Assembly: GCA_039707655.1 (NCBI GenBank)
Contig: CM077667.1
Span: forward strand, 415,133,409 to 415,197,408
Origin: Elymus sibiricus
Lineage: Eukaryota; Streptophyta; Magnoliopsida; Poales; Poaceae
DNA: 64,000 bases
Direction of reading: 5' to 3'
This document shows positions 1 through 11,407 of this stretch, piece by piece. Each line of letters begins with the position of its first letter. Within the stretch, counting starts at the first letter, position 1. The translations under genes and the position numbers were made by a program. The notes beneath the pieces were generated by a model. It made no database searches. It worked only from the letters and a program-made list of their open reading frames with translations, and was not told the origin of the DNA.

Positions 1-1157
1 ATAACACACATGATCATTAGTAGACGCATGCACAGTGCACTAACTCACAACAACGCATGCGACTTGTTTATAAATTCAGATTTCAGGTTGGACACATGCA
101 TATAGTGAAAATCATTTTCCGAGAAAGGGTGTATTTTATTAATTTAAAGTATAGCATCAAGCGAGTACAAAGAATGATGAGTAACAACAGGACTTTGCAA
201 AACTAGAATGCACACAGGCAAACACTAAAAGTCTGACAAACAAAATAAAAAGTAGACATCTCGGCAACAGTAAAAAGTCATATAAGATTGACATTATGCC
301 TATGTCGAAGGACATTGTGGACCGATCTGGAAATTATGCTGTCATCCATGTTGTGTACAAGTCTTCTTGGACGCCTGCTCCAAGCCTATACACACCACCT
401 TAAACAACGGTTGGTACTCCATTCGGTGTAGCATAATGAAAATCATAACGGAAGTAGTTCCTTTTCCAATTATCGTTGATGGTAACATTCTCGATATTAC
501 ATGCACCAACTGAGGTAATTCACGTGTTTGCTCAATCTCATGTGCCTGAATTTTTTTCTAGCATTGATCGATTTTGCAACGGATCTGAGCCAGGACCTCA
601 CCGCAGACGAGAGGACGAAGTTGCAAGTGGCAGCGAGTTGCGGCGTCCCAGGCAAAGGGGAGGAAGTAGGTTGACGAGTGCCGGTATGGCTTTCTGTAAA
701 AATCGATTGCCTAGGGGTGGGTGGGGAGGGGGGTTCAAGGGTAGGGCAGGGCGCCGAGGCGGCCAGCTGGGGTGTGGGGGGGGGGGGGGGGGGGGGGGAG
801 CAGGCGGCCGTTAGGTGGCGCTGGGTGGATCGTGTGGGTTTAGGAAACACAATGAATTTCTCAGTTCGAAACATGCTGCATGCATCACTTTATTATTCCA
901 TATACAAATAACATTATAACAACATTGATTTGCAGTTACACATGCACAACCCCATATTCCGTAGCTTGGAGAGAACTGAACGAAAAATAACCCTAAAAAA
1001 ACGACAATGATGAAATGCCAAGATAAAGAGCGGAGTGAAAGAATGGCCAAATTTAACAACATGAACTCGCTTGCAGGTTAGAGCAACAACAGTTAATCAA
1101 GATTGAGTGATCTTTCACCATGCATGCAAACGTACGTGCGCAGCTGTACCACGCCAC
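1..1157. other. Region downstream of the peroxidase gene, no assigned gene
   Basis: I recognise no gene here. A short open minus-strand frame runs from about 515 to a TAA at 400-402, and the sequence just before it could be a splice acceptor. It might be the last exon of an unrecognised gene, but it is too short to name. A minus-strand AATAAA at 889-894 could be a distal poly(A) signal for the peroxidase gene about 260 bp away. A 23-G run lies at 776-798. The overlapping frames at about 476-911 are low-complexity translations of the G-rich tract and are not genes. Confidence 0.4.
776..798 (+). repeat. Poly-G tract of 23 G
   Basis: An uninterrupted run of 23 guanines sits in a wider G-rich stretch (about 712-800). 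Such runs are length-unstable and error-prone in sequencing, so the exact count should not be trusted. Confidence 0.9.
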
Positions 1158-2248
1158 TTAGTAGTAGTTGATTGCGCGGCAGTTCTTCCTGATCTGGCCC
1201 TGGTAGCCGGTCTTGACCTCGATGCCGGCCATCTTCACCATGGCCTTCTCGAACCTGTCCTCCCACCACCCGGGGATGTTGGCGTTATCCACCACCATTC
1301 TGGCCGTCTCCGCCGACGTCATGAGCGCCGCGTCGGAGGTGAAGAGCACCGTGTGCGACAACACGTTCTTGTAGTACTGCCTGTCTAGCTTGTTGGGCGT
1401 CACCACGTCCTGCATCACCGTCGGGTCGTTGCCTCCTGGCGTCGCGTCGGCCGGGCACTGGCTCCTCAAGAACGCGGCGAGGCCGCCGTTGATGTCGGAG
1501 GGGGCGTTGAGGCGGTCGGGCACGAATGAGGAGCAGTGGGAGCGCCCGATGGTGTGCGCGCCGGAGAGGATGACCAGGTCCTCCGTGTTGAGGCCCTTGA
1601 CCACGAAGCTATCGACGAGGTCCCCGAGGTTGGACGTCGGTGGGGCCAGGAACTTGAGCGGCTCGGAGGCGTTGGAGAAGGTGCCGTCGCGGCGGCCGGA
1701 CGGCATGTCGAAGTTTACCTTGCCCCTGCTGAGGATGCAGGACGCATCACGGGCCGCGAAGGCGACGATGTCTGCGCAGGAGACGACCCCCGGGCAGGCC
1801 GCCTCGAGGGCGTCCTTGATCGCGTCAATCAGCTCGAAGCCGCGCAGGGAAGGGTCGTTCGGCGGGCTGAGCTTCTCCGGCGTCGGGCTGAACGGGGTCG
1901 GGTCCAGGAGGACGGAAGCATCACAGCCCTAATCATCAACAACTCAACGAAATTAATAAGGCCTGGCTAATCAGTTGTACATATATGTTTGCAAATTCGT
2001 TTCAAAATTTCTTGCAGTACCTCGACGAAACAGTCGTGGAAGAGCATGCGAATCATGGCGGCGCCATTGCCGGGGTTCTGGGAAATGGCCTTCTCCATGA
2101 CGCCCTTGACAACGGCTTCGGCTTGGGGGCACTTGTCGTGGTAGAACCCGATCTGCAGTGGCCAGAAAGGGCTGGCCTGGCACCCCACAGCGACGAGCAG
2201 CCATGCACAAGCCATCATAACGTGCAGCCTTGCAGCAACAGCCGCCAT
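1158..2248 (-). CDS. Secretory class III peroxidase, two exons
   Basis: Heme peroxidase (EC 1.11.1.7 class) that would act in the apoplast or vacuole, using H2O2 to oxidise phenolics or generate radicals in the wall. Exon 1 is 2248-2021, a GT-AG intron of 92 bp occupies 2020-1929, and exon 2 is 1928-1158. The join is phase 0 and gives 332 residues, the usual family length. Residues 1-26 look like a signal peptide. The distal Arg67 and His71 lie in RMLFHDCF, and the intron falls just before GCDAS. The proximal heme ligand is His201 in LSGAHTIG. All eight family cysteines are present (for example C40, C73, C78), plus an extra one in the ASCIL segment. I chose the ATG at 2248 because it is followed directly by the hydrophobic leader. 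The substrate cannot be predicted from sequence. No disabling change is visible, so it is probably functional. Confidence 0.95.
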
Positions 2249-2357
2249 TTTTTCGAAGCTAGCTTGCTTGCTCGACTAAGGTTGGATGTGAAGAGAGAAG
2301 TGTCAAGTGGTCGATCGGTGGAGAATGCGTGTTTGCATAGCTCGAGCATGAAGCTAC

Positions 2358-2364
2358 TTATATA
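2358..2364 (-). promoter_or_regulatory. TATA box of the peroxidase gene
   Basis: TATATAA on the minus strand, about 110 bp upstream of the ATG. This implies a 5' leader of roughly 80 nt, typical for a plant gene. No other promoter element could be assigned with confidence. Confidence 0.7.
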
Positions 2365-2369
2365 GCAGG

Positions 2370-3006
2370 CATTCGAAGACTTAGCCTTGGCCGAGATTGC
2401 ATATGTTACCGCGTGCTTATTTTTTTTAGATGGAACACCCCGATTCCATACGGCGTGCTTAAAATTAACAATGATTAGGTTATATTGGCTTCGTTGGAAC
2501 GTTACTGTACCTGGTGGTTGCCACCAATCTTAAGCTTCATTGAATTTGCCCACGGTACTCTTTCCTTCCAGTGGCTCTGAAATTAATCAAAAAGGGCGTT
2601 GGTAGTGATATGATACGGAAATAGTAGTAAGAAACAGTAGCCTGATGGTTACATGATGGGTTGACTCGACGGATATGTGAACAGGTCATGTACATAAGCT
2701 GGAGCTAGCTATTTTGCAGTAGCTAGATCGAGCAGCTGATTGGTGTAACCACCTCCGTGTCTCTTTCCTTCCGGTTCTGCATACGATATGATCCGCCAGT
2801 GGCAGATGGGGACGCCTGTTTTTCCGGTTGTTGAGATGCGAGGTTAATTAAGAAAGTTTCGTTTGTGCTTCTTCTCCTTCGATTCTGTTGGGGCTTCTAC
2901 CTAGAATTAGAATAAATATCACTCAAAGTCAACGTGGTGCGATTCGCTCCTTGGGCTTGATCAAAGGTTAAACTTTGAAGGAACCTCATATCCATCAACA
3001 ACCTCA
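2370..3006. other. Peroxidase upstream region, no gene seen
   Basis: AT-rich upstream sequence without a convincing reading frame. I see no recognisable mobile element in it. Confidence 0.5.
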
Positions 3007-3130
3007 CACTACTGGAATCTGGTTTTCTATCGAGTTCTAAAGCTTTGCCAAGTTCATTTTATCGGAAACTCGGCAAATGTTGTGTGTGCTGAGTTTGATT
3101 TAAAATTGGACACGACAGTATACTTTGTAG
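3007..3130 (+). mobile_element. Possible CACTA (En/Spm) terminus
   Basis: CACTACTGGAATCTGG at 3007 is followed by sequence with both orientations of a degenerate TTTGCC-AGTT / ACTCGGCAAA motif. This resembles the terminal and subterminal repeats of grass CACTA transposons. The matching TAGTG end was not found in the window, so this is at best one end of a broken element. Confidence 0.35.
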
Positions 3131-4224
3131 AATTGCGACCAAGCTTAAGCGTCACTGAATTCGCGCATTATACTTTGTAGAGTCATTTTGCATTCGAAAG
3201 CGCAATGCGATGGTAACATATTATGTTACTCTATTTGTCTCTCTCATCTTTAAATATTTGTCACATCATTTTTTTACTTATGTGACATGCATGTTACTAC
3301 CTATATTACTCTCGGTATGACTAGCCTTAGGGGCACACAGGGGTCAACTAAAATTAATTTCATGGTATTGAAGCGTATCCCCAACATGAGTTCAGTAGCA
3401 AAGTTTCTCACCACCCGACGATCTTGGGAATCAGACAAGTACACTGAGTACACACACTTGAACAAGAACTCATACTTGCGCTCCATGCAAGAAGCGGTCT
3501 ATAAATCTTGTAATGAGGGCACTCACTTCCGGGCAACCCAAAAGCATAGGCAATTTGATCCAACTTGGCTTGGTAGGTATGTCCGCACCAAAGTCACAAT
3601 GTGGCATAAAACTGTAAACTAACCTGTTTACTCTTATTGCACTTCTGCCCCATGATATACTCAAGGCCCATGCCTTTGATAATCTCCAACACCTAAATAG
3701 CGAGTCTAATTGGTCTCAATATGACCAAGACCTACGGTCTTTTGCTGCACAAGAATATGTTATTTGGGGAACAAGTCAATTCTCTCATCTATGTCTTGTT
3801 GAACAACGTCGTGGAGCCTTAGAAATTGGCATCTTTAGGAGCGGTGAATTGACATTGGTTCAATCTCAAGTTGATGTACAAGTTCTTGGGCATACCATGA
3901 TAATCCATGGCTTGGTAACGTTGGTTTCCTAGTGACAAACTCAACAACCGTTTTCTCTCGCAACTTCTTCAACTTATTTGCACGGGCTCTAGTGGCCACG
4001 TACTTCGGTTTGCCTTGGTGCCACGGTTGGCCCTAGTGCCCCTCTTGGCACGACTAACATACATCGAGGGGATAACATGTTGCTCTTCAACAAACTCCTC
4101 CTCTATCTCATTTGTGACTTGATCACTACCACCGTCACCTTCATCGTCTCTTTCAACAAAAGCATAATGGTGGATCACTGACAAAGGTGTTCCCAACACG
4201 GTAAGAGAACCCATGGACTAGGCG
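3131..4224. other. Unassigned sequence, possible TE remnant
   Basis: No gene recognised. The stretch around 3215-3310 has repeated TTACT and ATGTTACT words like an eroded MITE. Minus-strand frames at 3470-3664 and 3969-4214 are open. The latter has an acidic segment followed by short Arg/Lys-rich repeats (RGTRANRGTKANR). They may be remains of a transposase, but no catalytic motif is visible. Confidence 0.3.
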
Positions 4225-5885
4225 CTTCTAGGGGAACGTGCTACGCGACCACAAAATCACCGTACGCGAACACACCCGGGATCAATATGAATTTGCGGGT
4301 AACGATCATCTCACCAACGATTCCATGCAACAGAAGTAGATGAAGGATAGTTGGTGTAGCGCGATGATTCCCGCGGCTAGGTTATACCTCCCACCCGGGA
4401 TAATTTATCCGGGACGATCCGCTGATCTACTGTCAAAGTAGACAACACCTCTGAGATATCCACACATACCGATCTAGAAGTCTTGCGTCACTTTGTGGAA
4501 CCAACACGAAGAACAACAGATAAAACTAGAGGGAGAAACAACCTAGCAGCGTTCCAATCTAGACCGGGGGGAGAGAGGGCATGGCTACAGGGGGTTCGCA
4601 CGAGGGGCTTGTTGTGTCCTTGGGTGCTCCCCATTTATATATAGGTGGAGAGCCAGGGGATCGACCAAAACCCTAGAGAAGCCCTCCTCCTGTGCATGGG
4701 GGTTTGAATCCAACTAGGACTCTTCTCGACTTGCCCTGTCCCCCAAGTTTCCAAGGAGGCTGCCAACTTGGGCCACCTTGCCCACATGGCAGAAGTGGTA
4801 AGGCCCATTAGGAACCTTCTAGAACATTTTAGAAGCTTCTGGAACCTTCTAAACCTCTCGCAAGTTTTTGAAACCTTTAGGGCATTCCGGGACCTTCAGG
4901 GATACTTTGGGACATCACCGGGGCACTCATAGACCTCCGGGAACACTTCCAATATCATCTGAAACACTTTTGGAAGATCTTATCGCATTCTCCATTATAT
5001 CCTAGTTCTCTTACATATTGCTAGTCGTTAAGTGTGTGACCCTACATGTTCGGTAAAATGCAGATATCTACGAAAGACCTTTTGGTCAGTATTTTTTAGC
5101 GCGGTCTGGATACCCATAATAATTGCTGCATACCAATGAAGATCTTTATCAAGCGAATCTTTTGTTATCATACAAACTTTTTTGATATCCCCGTGATCAA
5201 TAGTTTGATCGCTATACCTAGTTATCCTCGCTACTGATTTGTACTCTTTTCTCGTTACCATATTCTGATGTCCCCATGACTAACACCGTAGTCACTATAC
5301 TTGGCCAAGCGATAATGAGCATCGTAATACCAAGTGGGCCCAGAATATATCTATCCATCGCCAAAGGAGCAAATATTAATCTTGAGCTATCGAGCACCAC
5401 AACATACTTTTTTGGTGTAAACATAAGTTACATTTATGATCACCACTTACAGTGTGATGTTTGGCCCCAAAGTAACCATATGATATCCTGGTCTACGATA
5501 TTCTCATCGTCTAAGGACGCAAGTAAACATTACCATTTTATATGAAAATACCAACAACATATTGATGGTGTGATCTCGCAGTATTTCATAAATTGGGTCT
5601 ATCAAACACCATCATTACTATAACAATGTGTTCTCGTTATTGTCGGCATCCTTGTTACATTAACAATACCCATGGTCAGAAAAACATAACCATCAACAAA
5701 ACATAACCATCAACAAAGGCCTGACTAGGGATCTGATTTGTGTTTATCTTTCCATACATGCAACTAGGTTTCCTCTGGATCTCATACAATAACCATTGCA
5801 ATTATATCATATAAATGTAAACTTAATTGCGAACATGGAAATGGGATAATAACAACTTTATAATTGCCTCTAGGGCATATTTACA
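4225..5885 (-). mobile_element. Copia LTR of BARE/WIS/Angela type (3' LTR, minus)
   Basis: Read on the minus strand, the LTR begins near 5885 with an eroded form of the family start (TGTAAATATGCCCTAGAGGC) and ends near 4225 in sequence like the common GGGGAACG terminus. Directly upstream on the minus strand is CGGGAGAC (about 5889-5896), the expected polypurine tract, so this is a 3' LTR. A TATA box (TATATATAA) lies at 4635-4643. The rest of the element is missing beyond about 5963. The sequence is diverged from the solo LTR at 36272-38038, which suggests a different subfamily. The low-coordinate end is approximate. Confidence 0.75.
4811..4850. promoter_or_regulatory. Heat-shock-element array in the Copia LTR
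   Basis: Eight adjoining five-base units follow the alternating GAA / TTC pattern of the heat-shock factor binding site, seven of them exact (GAA..TTC..GAA..TTt..GAA..TTC..GAA..TTC). They lie 170-215 bp upstream of the LTR TATA box on the minus strand, in promoter position. Degenerate units continue to about 4990. Binding is inferred from the motif only. Confidence 0.6.
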
Positions 5886-6216
5886 AGAGTCTCCCGCTTG
5901 CACAAGAGTCAATATCACCTCTAGTACACCTTACACCTATGGCATTCCACATAAATCATAGTAGAAGCTTCGTTGACAGAGAAGAGAGGAAAACTGGAAT
6001 GGAAGAGCACAACCCTGGGAGGGTGGAGACGATCGGAAGGTGCTTCGACGAGGTGTTGCGTCGTCAGGGTCAAGGTGGGGCTGGGGAAGAACGAGGAACT
6101 GCTTTGTTCCCTTCCCGCAGCACACGTAGTTCAAAAAAGGGCATTAGAAGCGCACACGGAAGCGGTTGTCACCTAACAGATCGAAGTGGAAGCTGTTATT
6201 CGGCGGCATGGTATGG
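5886..6216. other. Copia internal stub then unassigned sequence
   Basis: Positions 5886-5963 are the last piece of Copia internal sequence, including the polypurine tract. From 5964 to 6216 I recognise nothing. The small frames there are short and match no family I know. Confidence 0.4.
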
Positions 6217-7374
6217 TGAAAGGACCAAGATGACGACTAGAACGGGGGGTGAATAGGCATTTTGAAACTCTTATGGATTTGACTTTATCCTAATGCGGAA
6301 TTAAACTAAAAAGATACTTTTCAAGCACAAATCCTAAAAATGCTAGGCTCGACCAAGTGCACCAACAACCTATGCTACATAAGATAGGCACTTAGGGAAA
6401 GTAGCAAGCACGAACAATATCACATGATATGGAAATGTAGGAGCAACTAAGCAATTCTAACTAGCACAAGATATATCAATACGAGCAAGTAAGAATTGTG
6501 GAAAGTAAAGGGTGTGGGAATGAGATAACACAAGTGAGTCGGGGACACGAATTTATCCTGAAGTTCACACTCGTGAGAGTTCTAATCTCTGTTAGGGCGG
6601 TGTTGAAGCCAAAGCTCCGGAGTGGCACCAAGTTGCTCATTGTATTTTCCGTTTCGAGTCACCCCAGCGGATGCGCCTCGATTCACTCGGGGTTGTTCTT
6701 GAAGGCGACCACCACACCTTTACAAATTTCTTCGGAGCGGGCCACAATCAAGGAAGCTTCTGGAGGAACTTTGACCACCTAGGCCCTCAGAGCACACCAC
6801 AAAAGGAAGCTTCTAAGGGAACCTCGACCACCTAGGCCTCTTCATAAACTACTCAAAGATACCACCAAACCGTCTAGGAGGCAGAGGCCTCCAAGAGCAA
6901 TAAACTCACGGGCTCTCACTTGAACAAATCGGTGTGGGGAGATCAACGAATGCAACTAATGCACATCAAGGTCAAGAAACAAATTCTCAACTCACTCTCC
7001 CAATCTCACAAGATGCAACTCAAGAAACTAGGATTGAAGAGAGGGAATACATTGGAGAAAATCAAAAAATGAATCCAAGATCCATCCACAAACCCCTCTT
7101 AACATAGAGGGGAGATAGAGGTTTGGGGAGGTGGTTTGTGGCTCAAAATGATGGTTAGAATGTGTATGAAGAACTACCAAACCGGTGGGGAAGAAGAGCC
7201 CTTTTATAGCCAACCCCCAAAACTAGCCATCGGGATTCCAACGAACACTTCCTGGAACCCCGTGCCCACGGGTCCCGTTCCCATGATACAAGCCCGTGTG
7301 CGCGGAGGACCCTGTGTCCACGAGGTACCCAGAAACAACCCAACACAGGAAACTGAAACATGCATAACTTTGGC
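6217..7374. mobile_element. Fragment of a second Copia LTR
   Basis: It begins TGAAAGGACCAAGATGACG, then a G run and TGAATAGGC, followed by text on leaf-element primer-like repeats (GGAAGCTTC, AGGGAACCTCGACCACCTAGG). This resembles the LTR edge of Sirevirus/Maximus-type Copia elements of Triticeae and the related LTR at 22833. It is cut at about 7374 where the Athila-like LTR starts. No coding region of this element remains. The lineage assignment rests on resemblance only. Confidence 0.5.
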
Positions 7375-8877
7375 ATAGCGAGACCCACAAGTATAGGGGA
7401 TCAATCGTAGTCCTTACGAAAAGTAAGAGTGTCGAACCCAACGAGGAGCAGAAGGAAATTACAAGTGGTTTTTAGTACGGAAGTTTCTGCGAGCACTGGA
7501 AGTAGCGGTGATAGATAGTTTTATAACAAAGTAATTCGTAACAAGTAACAAGTAACAACGGTAGCAATGATGCAGCAAGGTCGCCCAATCCTTTTTCTAG
7601 CAAATGACAAGTCGGAACGTACTCTTATATGAAGCAAAACGCTCTCGAGGACACATGGGAATTTCGTCTAGTCATAGCTCATCATGTTTAGTTGATTCGC
7701 GTTCGTTACTTTGATAATTTGATATGTGGATGGGCCGGTGCTAGGGTGTTGTTCTTACTTGAACAAACAACCCACTTATGATTACCCCCTCTCGCAAGCA
7801 TCCACAACTATGAAAGAAGAATTAAGATAAATCTAACCATAGCATTAAACATGTGGATCCCAATAGGACCCTTACGAAACAACTCATAAACTAGGGTGTA
7901 AGCTTATGTCACTCTCACAACCCATCATCTACTTATCATTCCACATTGCTTTCCTTTAGGCCCAAATATGGGGAAGTGTCATGTAGTTGACGTTCACACG
8001 ACACCACTAAAGGAAGAGCAACATACACATCATCAAAATATCGATTGAATACCAACATCACATGATTATTTATGACAAGACTTATCACATGTCCTCAAAA
8101 ACGAAAGTAACTACTCACAAAGCATCATCATGTTCAAGATCAAAGGTGTAATGAATATGCTTAAGGATCCGAACATATAATGTTCCACCAATTAAACCAA
8201 CTAGCATCAACTACAAGATGTAATCAACACTACTAGCAACCCACGGGTACCAATTTGAGGTTTGGACACAAAGATTGAGTACAAGAGATGAACTAGGGTT
8301 TGAGATGAGATGGTGCTGGTTAAGAGGTTGATGAAGATTGATCCTCCCACGATGGAGGAAGCGTTGGTGATGACAATGGTTTCGATTTCCTCCTCCCAGA
8401 GGGAAGTTTTCCCCGGCGGAATCGCTCCGCCGGAGAGCAAAAGTGCTCCTCACCAGGTTCCGCCTCGAGACTGCAGCGCTTCGTCCTGAAAGTCTTCTTA
8501 TGATTTTTTTCTAGTGCAAATGACATCATATAGGAGAATATGGGTGTAGGAGGCCTGCCAGGTAGCCCACAAGCTAGGGTGGCGCGCCCCTTGACTCGTG
8601 CCATCTTGTGGGTCACCTTCTGTTGATTTTTTTGCCAATAAGTTTTATTTATTCCAAAATAATTCTCTGTAAATTTCAGCTCACTTGGAGTTCCAGAGAA
8701 TATCCAGCTCTTCGGTGGTATTTTCCGGTCCAGAATTTCAGCTGCCGGCAATCTTCCTCTTTGTATGAAACTTGCAAAATAAGAGAGAAAGGCATTAGGA
8801 TTGCATCATAAAGTTTAATAATGATTCAAAACATAATAAATATCAACAGAAAAACATGATGCAAAATGGACGTACCA
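7375..8877 (-). mobile_element. 3' LTR of Athila-like Gypsy element (minus)
   Basis: On the minus strand the LTR starts TGGTACGTCCATTTTGCATC at 8877 and runs to about 7375, ending in the reverse complement of ACCCACAAGTATAGGGGATC. The minus strand just before 8877 reads GCATGGGGGAGT, a polypurine tract, which fixes this as the 3' LTR. The opposite LTR is absent. It abuts the Copia LTR fragment on the left. The exact left terminus is uncertain by a few bases. Confidence 0.85.
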
Positions 8878-11407
8878 ACTCCCCCATGCTTAGACCTCGC
8901 TTGTCCTCAAGCAGAAGCCGAACTTGGTAATCATGACCACATGCTTAGAGAGAGGTGTTGATAAAATAAAATACACACATGAAATCATCATGATCATTAT
9001 CATAGATATCATAAAACTCCTCAGGAACAAGTGACAAGCCACCCACACACTCAAGTATGAATCATAAACTTTATTAAAAACTAACAAACTATGTTCTTAG
9101 TCATTGAAACAATTGCAATCCATCATATTTTCAGAAAGAGTCTATGTCAAAGCTTCGTTTATCAAGTTCACACACTCAACTATCATTTAGTCATCTATGA
9201 TTGCTGACACTCATAGCATATTTGTGAAGTAAAAAAGTTTCAATCAGACACATAGGAAGATAGGGGCTTATTTTTCACTACCCAACAGCTTATCTCGGGG
9301 ATAATGTCAACAATAATAACTCATGATCACGTATATCCAACTGGATATGTGTGCCTGGATCTTTCCCCGCCACATGATGCTTGCCAAGTAGAGAATAATA
9401 ATAATGGAATAGGGATTAACGTCATTGACTCTTGCACAGAAGTAAATACAGAAAAGTAAAAGATAGGCCCTTCGCAGAGGGAAGTAGAGGTTGGCATGCA
9501 CTTTTTATTGGGATGTGCAATTATTAATGGAAAGGAATGTCACTTTATATTGCCCATTATGATATCAAACTTTATTATGCACTCTATTGCTTTTATTTCT
9601 TTGCCATCATAAGTTCGTACAAGCTTATTTTCCCTTACAATAAAAGATCATACATATTTAGGAGCAATTTTTATTTCTTTTGCATCGATGACAACTTACT
9701 TGAAGGATCTTATTAAATCCATAGGTACATATGGTGGGCTCTTATGGCAAGAAGCTGGGCTAAGGGTTTTTGGATGCACAAGTAGTATCGCTACTTGGTG
9801 CGAAGTTTTGGCTAGCAAAAGATTATGAGGAAGCACCACATGTTAGAGGATCCATGACAATATAACTTCTATGTGAATATAAGCAAACATAACTCATTAC
9901 GTTGTCTTTCTTGTCCAACGTCAACTAGTTGATCATGCATAAAATATTTAATGGGGGCTCACAATCAGAAAATATGTCCAAGATAGTATATTTATATGTG
10001 AGACCTCTCTTTCATTACTACTTTTTCATGAATTGCATCAATGACCAATGCTATGTTTGTTAACTTCCAACAAATTTTATCAATTATACTCCTTTTATAT
10101 GAAGTCATCACTCCCCATGGGATTAGCATATGATCTTCTTATTCTTTTCATTGCTAAGATTGATGCAAGAATGTAAAGCAAACAACTCAGACTACTATTT
10201 ATTATATAACTCTCACACTCCATTACATAGATAGATAGATCACGAAGCAAACACTCGAAACTAAATCATACTAAAACTTTATTCATCTAAATCATAGGAT
10301 AAGTAAGGATCGAACTAAAATACATAATGATGGTAAAAGTAATTGTGATACGATATCGGGGCACCTCCCACAAGCTTGGAACAAGACAAGGGTAGTGCCC
10401 ATACCCGTGTACTCAAGTTTCTTTCTTCGGTGATGGTGGTGATGAAGTGGTGGTCTTGTTCTTAATGATGGAAAGCAGGGCATCCCACATGTCCTACATC
10501 TCCTAAAGCAACCGCTGAATCATTGCGTCGTTCCTTTGCAATTCCACCATAAGATGTTTATTCTCCGGCCACCAAGAACTCTTTCCTACATCACTTTCAC
10601 TTGGACGAGAGATGTCCCAATTGGACGATATGCATAAGAGACGTATTCTCAACCCCATAGTTATGGATTAAATTATGAAAATTATTTCCATGTAACCTGC
10701 CGAGGGGCCTCCTTGGATTGGACTCATCTTGTGCACCTTGTAACAATTGGCTTCTTCTCCCCACAGGTGGACAAGGATTTGGAGAAGTGGAGATGCCAAC
10801 AAGCGTTCCTCGCTCCGAAGCAGGGGGTTGCCCCTCCATGGAGTCTCCAGAACCTTCTCCTATAATGACCTCCTCGGTTCCTTCTCTTTCAAGCTCCATA
10901 TGCAGCAACCAAGCATGGTCCCTCACATTGTTGGAGGAGCACGACGACATAGCCTTCGGGAGCTCAATACCCTGATAGAAAACAAGCCAAAACAAGGACA
11001 GAGGGAAAACTTGTGATATAGTGGTCAAAACATCAAGGAGTATATATAATGATTTTTTTGTGCAGGACAAGTCTACGAAAGGAAAACGGAGTCGGGAAAG
11101 TCCACGAGGGGCCCAAGGGGGTAGGGCGCGCCCCCTAGGCCTAGCTTGTTGCCTCCTCGTGCACTTTCCTGGATAGTTACATTTTTGTATTTTTTTATTT
11201 ATTCCGAAATGAATAAAAATTACTTTTATGGAACTTTTGGAGTCGGTTTACTTACCGTACCAGATACCTGCCCTTTTTCAGGATTTTGGAGTGTTCTGGA
11301 AGGTCTCTTTTATATGCTCCTCTGGTGTTATTTTTTGGATAATATTGGTTTCCTTGTTAATGGGTGTAACTAAAATATAATGTTTAATTCTATGCCCACT
11401 AACCACC
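8878..11407 (-). mobile_element. Athila-like 3' internal region
   Basis: About 2.5 kb lies between the end of pol and the 3' LTR, mostly AT-rich and non-coding. It contains one small open frame (described separately). The sequence upstream of the polypurine tract includes the CTTGAGGACAAGCGAGG block typical of large Gypsy elements of grasses. Confidence 0.7.
10597..10950 (-). pseudogene. Small ORF downstream of Athila-like pol
   Basis: An open frame of 117 codons begins MSSCSSNNVRDHAWLLHME and then becomes acidic and Ser/Pro-rich. A related open stretch in another frame continues towards 10450, so the original reading frame was probably longer and has been broken. It has no transmembrane segment or known domain that I can see. 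Athila-lineage elements can carry an extra ORF between pol and the 3' LTR. This may be its remnant, but the function is unknown. Confidence 0.4.

Noticed and set aside
476..911. Overlapping open frames on both strands at the G-rich tract
   Set aside because: They are Gly- or Pro-rich translations of a simple G run, with no start context, domain or splice support.
2525..3165. Similar phrases CTTAAGCTTCATTGAATTTG (about 2530) and CTTAAGCGTCACTGAATTCG (about 3147)
   Set aside because: A diverged direct repeat of only about 25 bp. It could be an ancient target duplication but is too weak to define an element.
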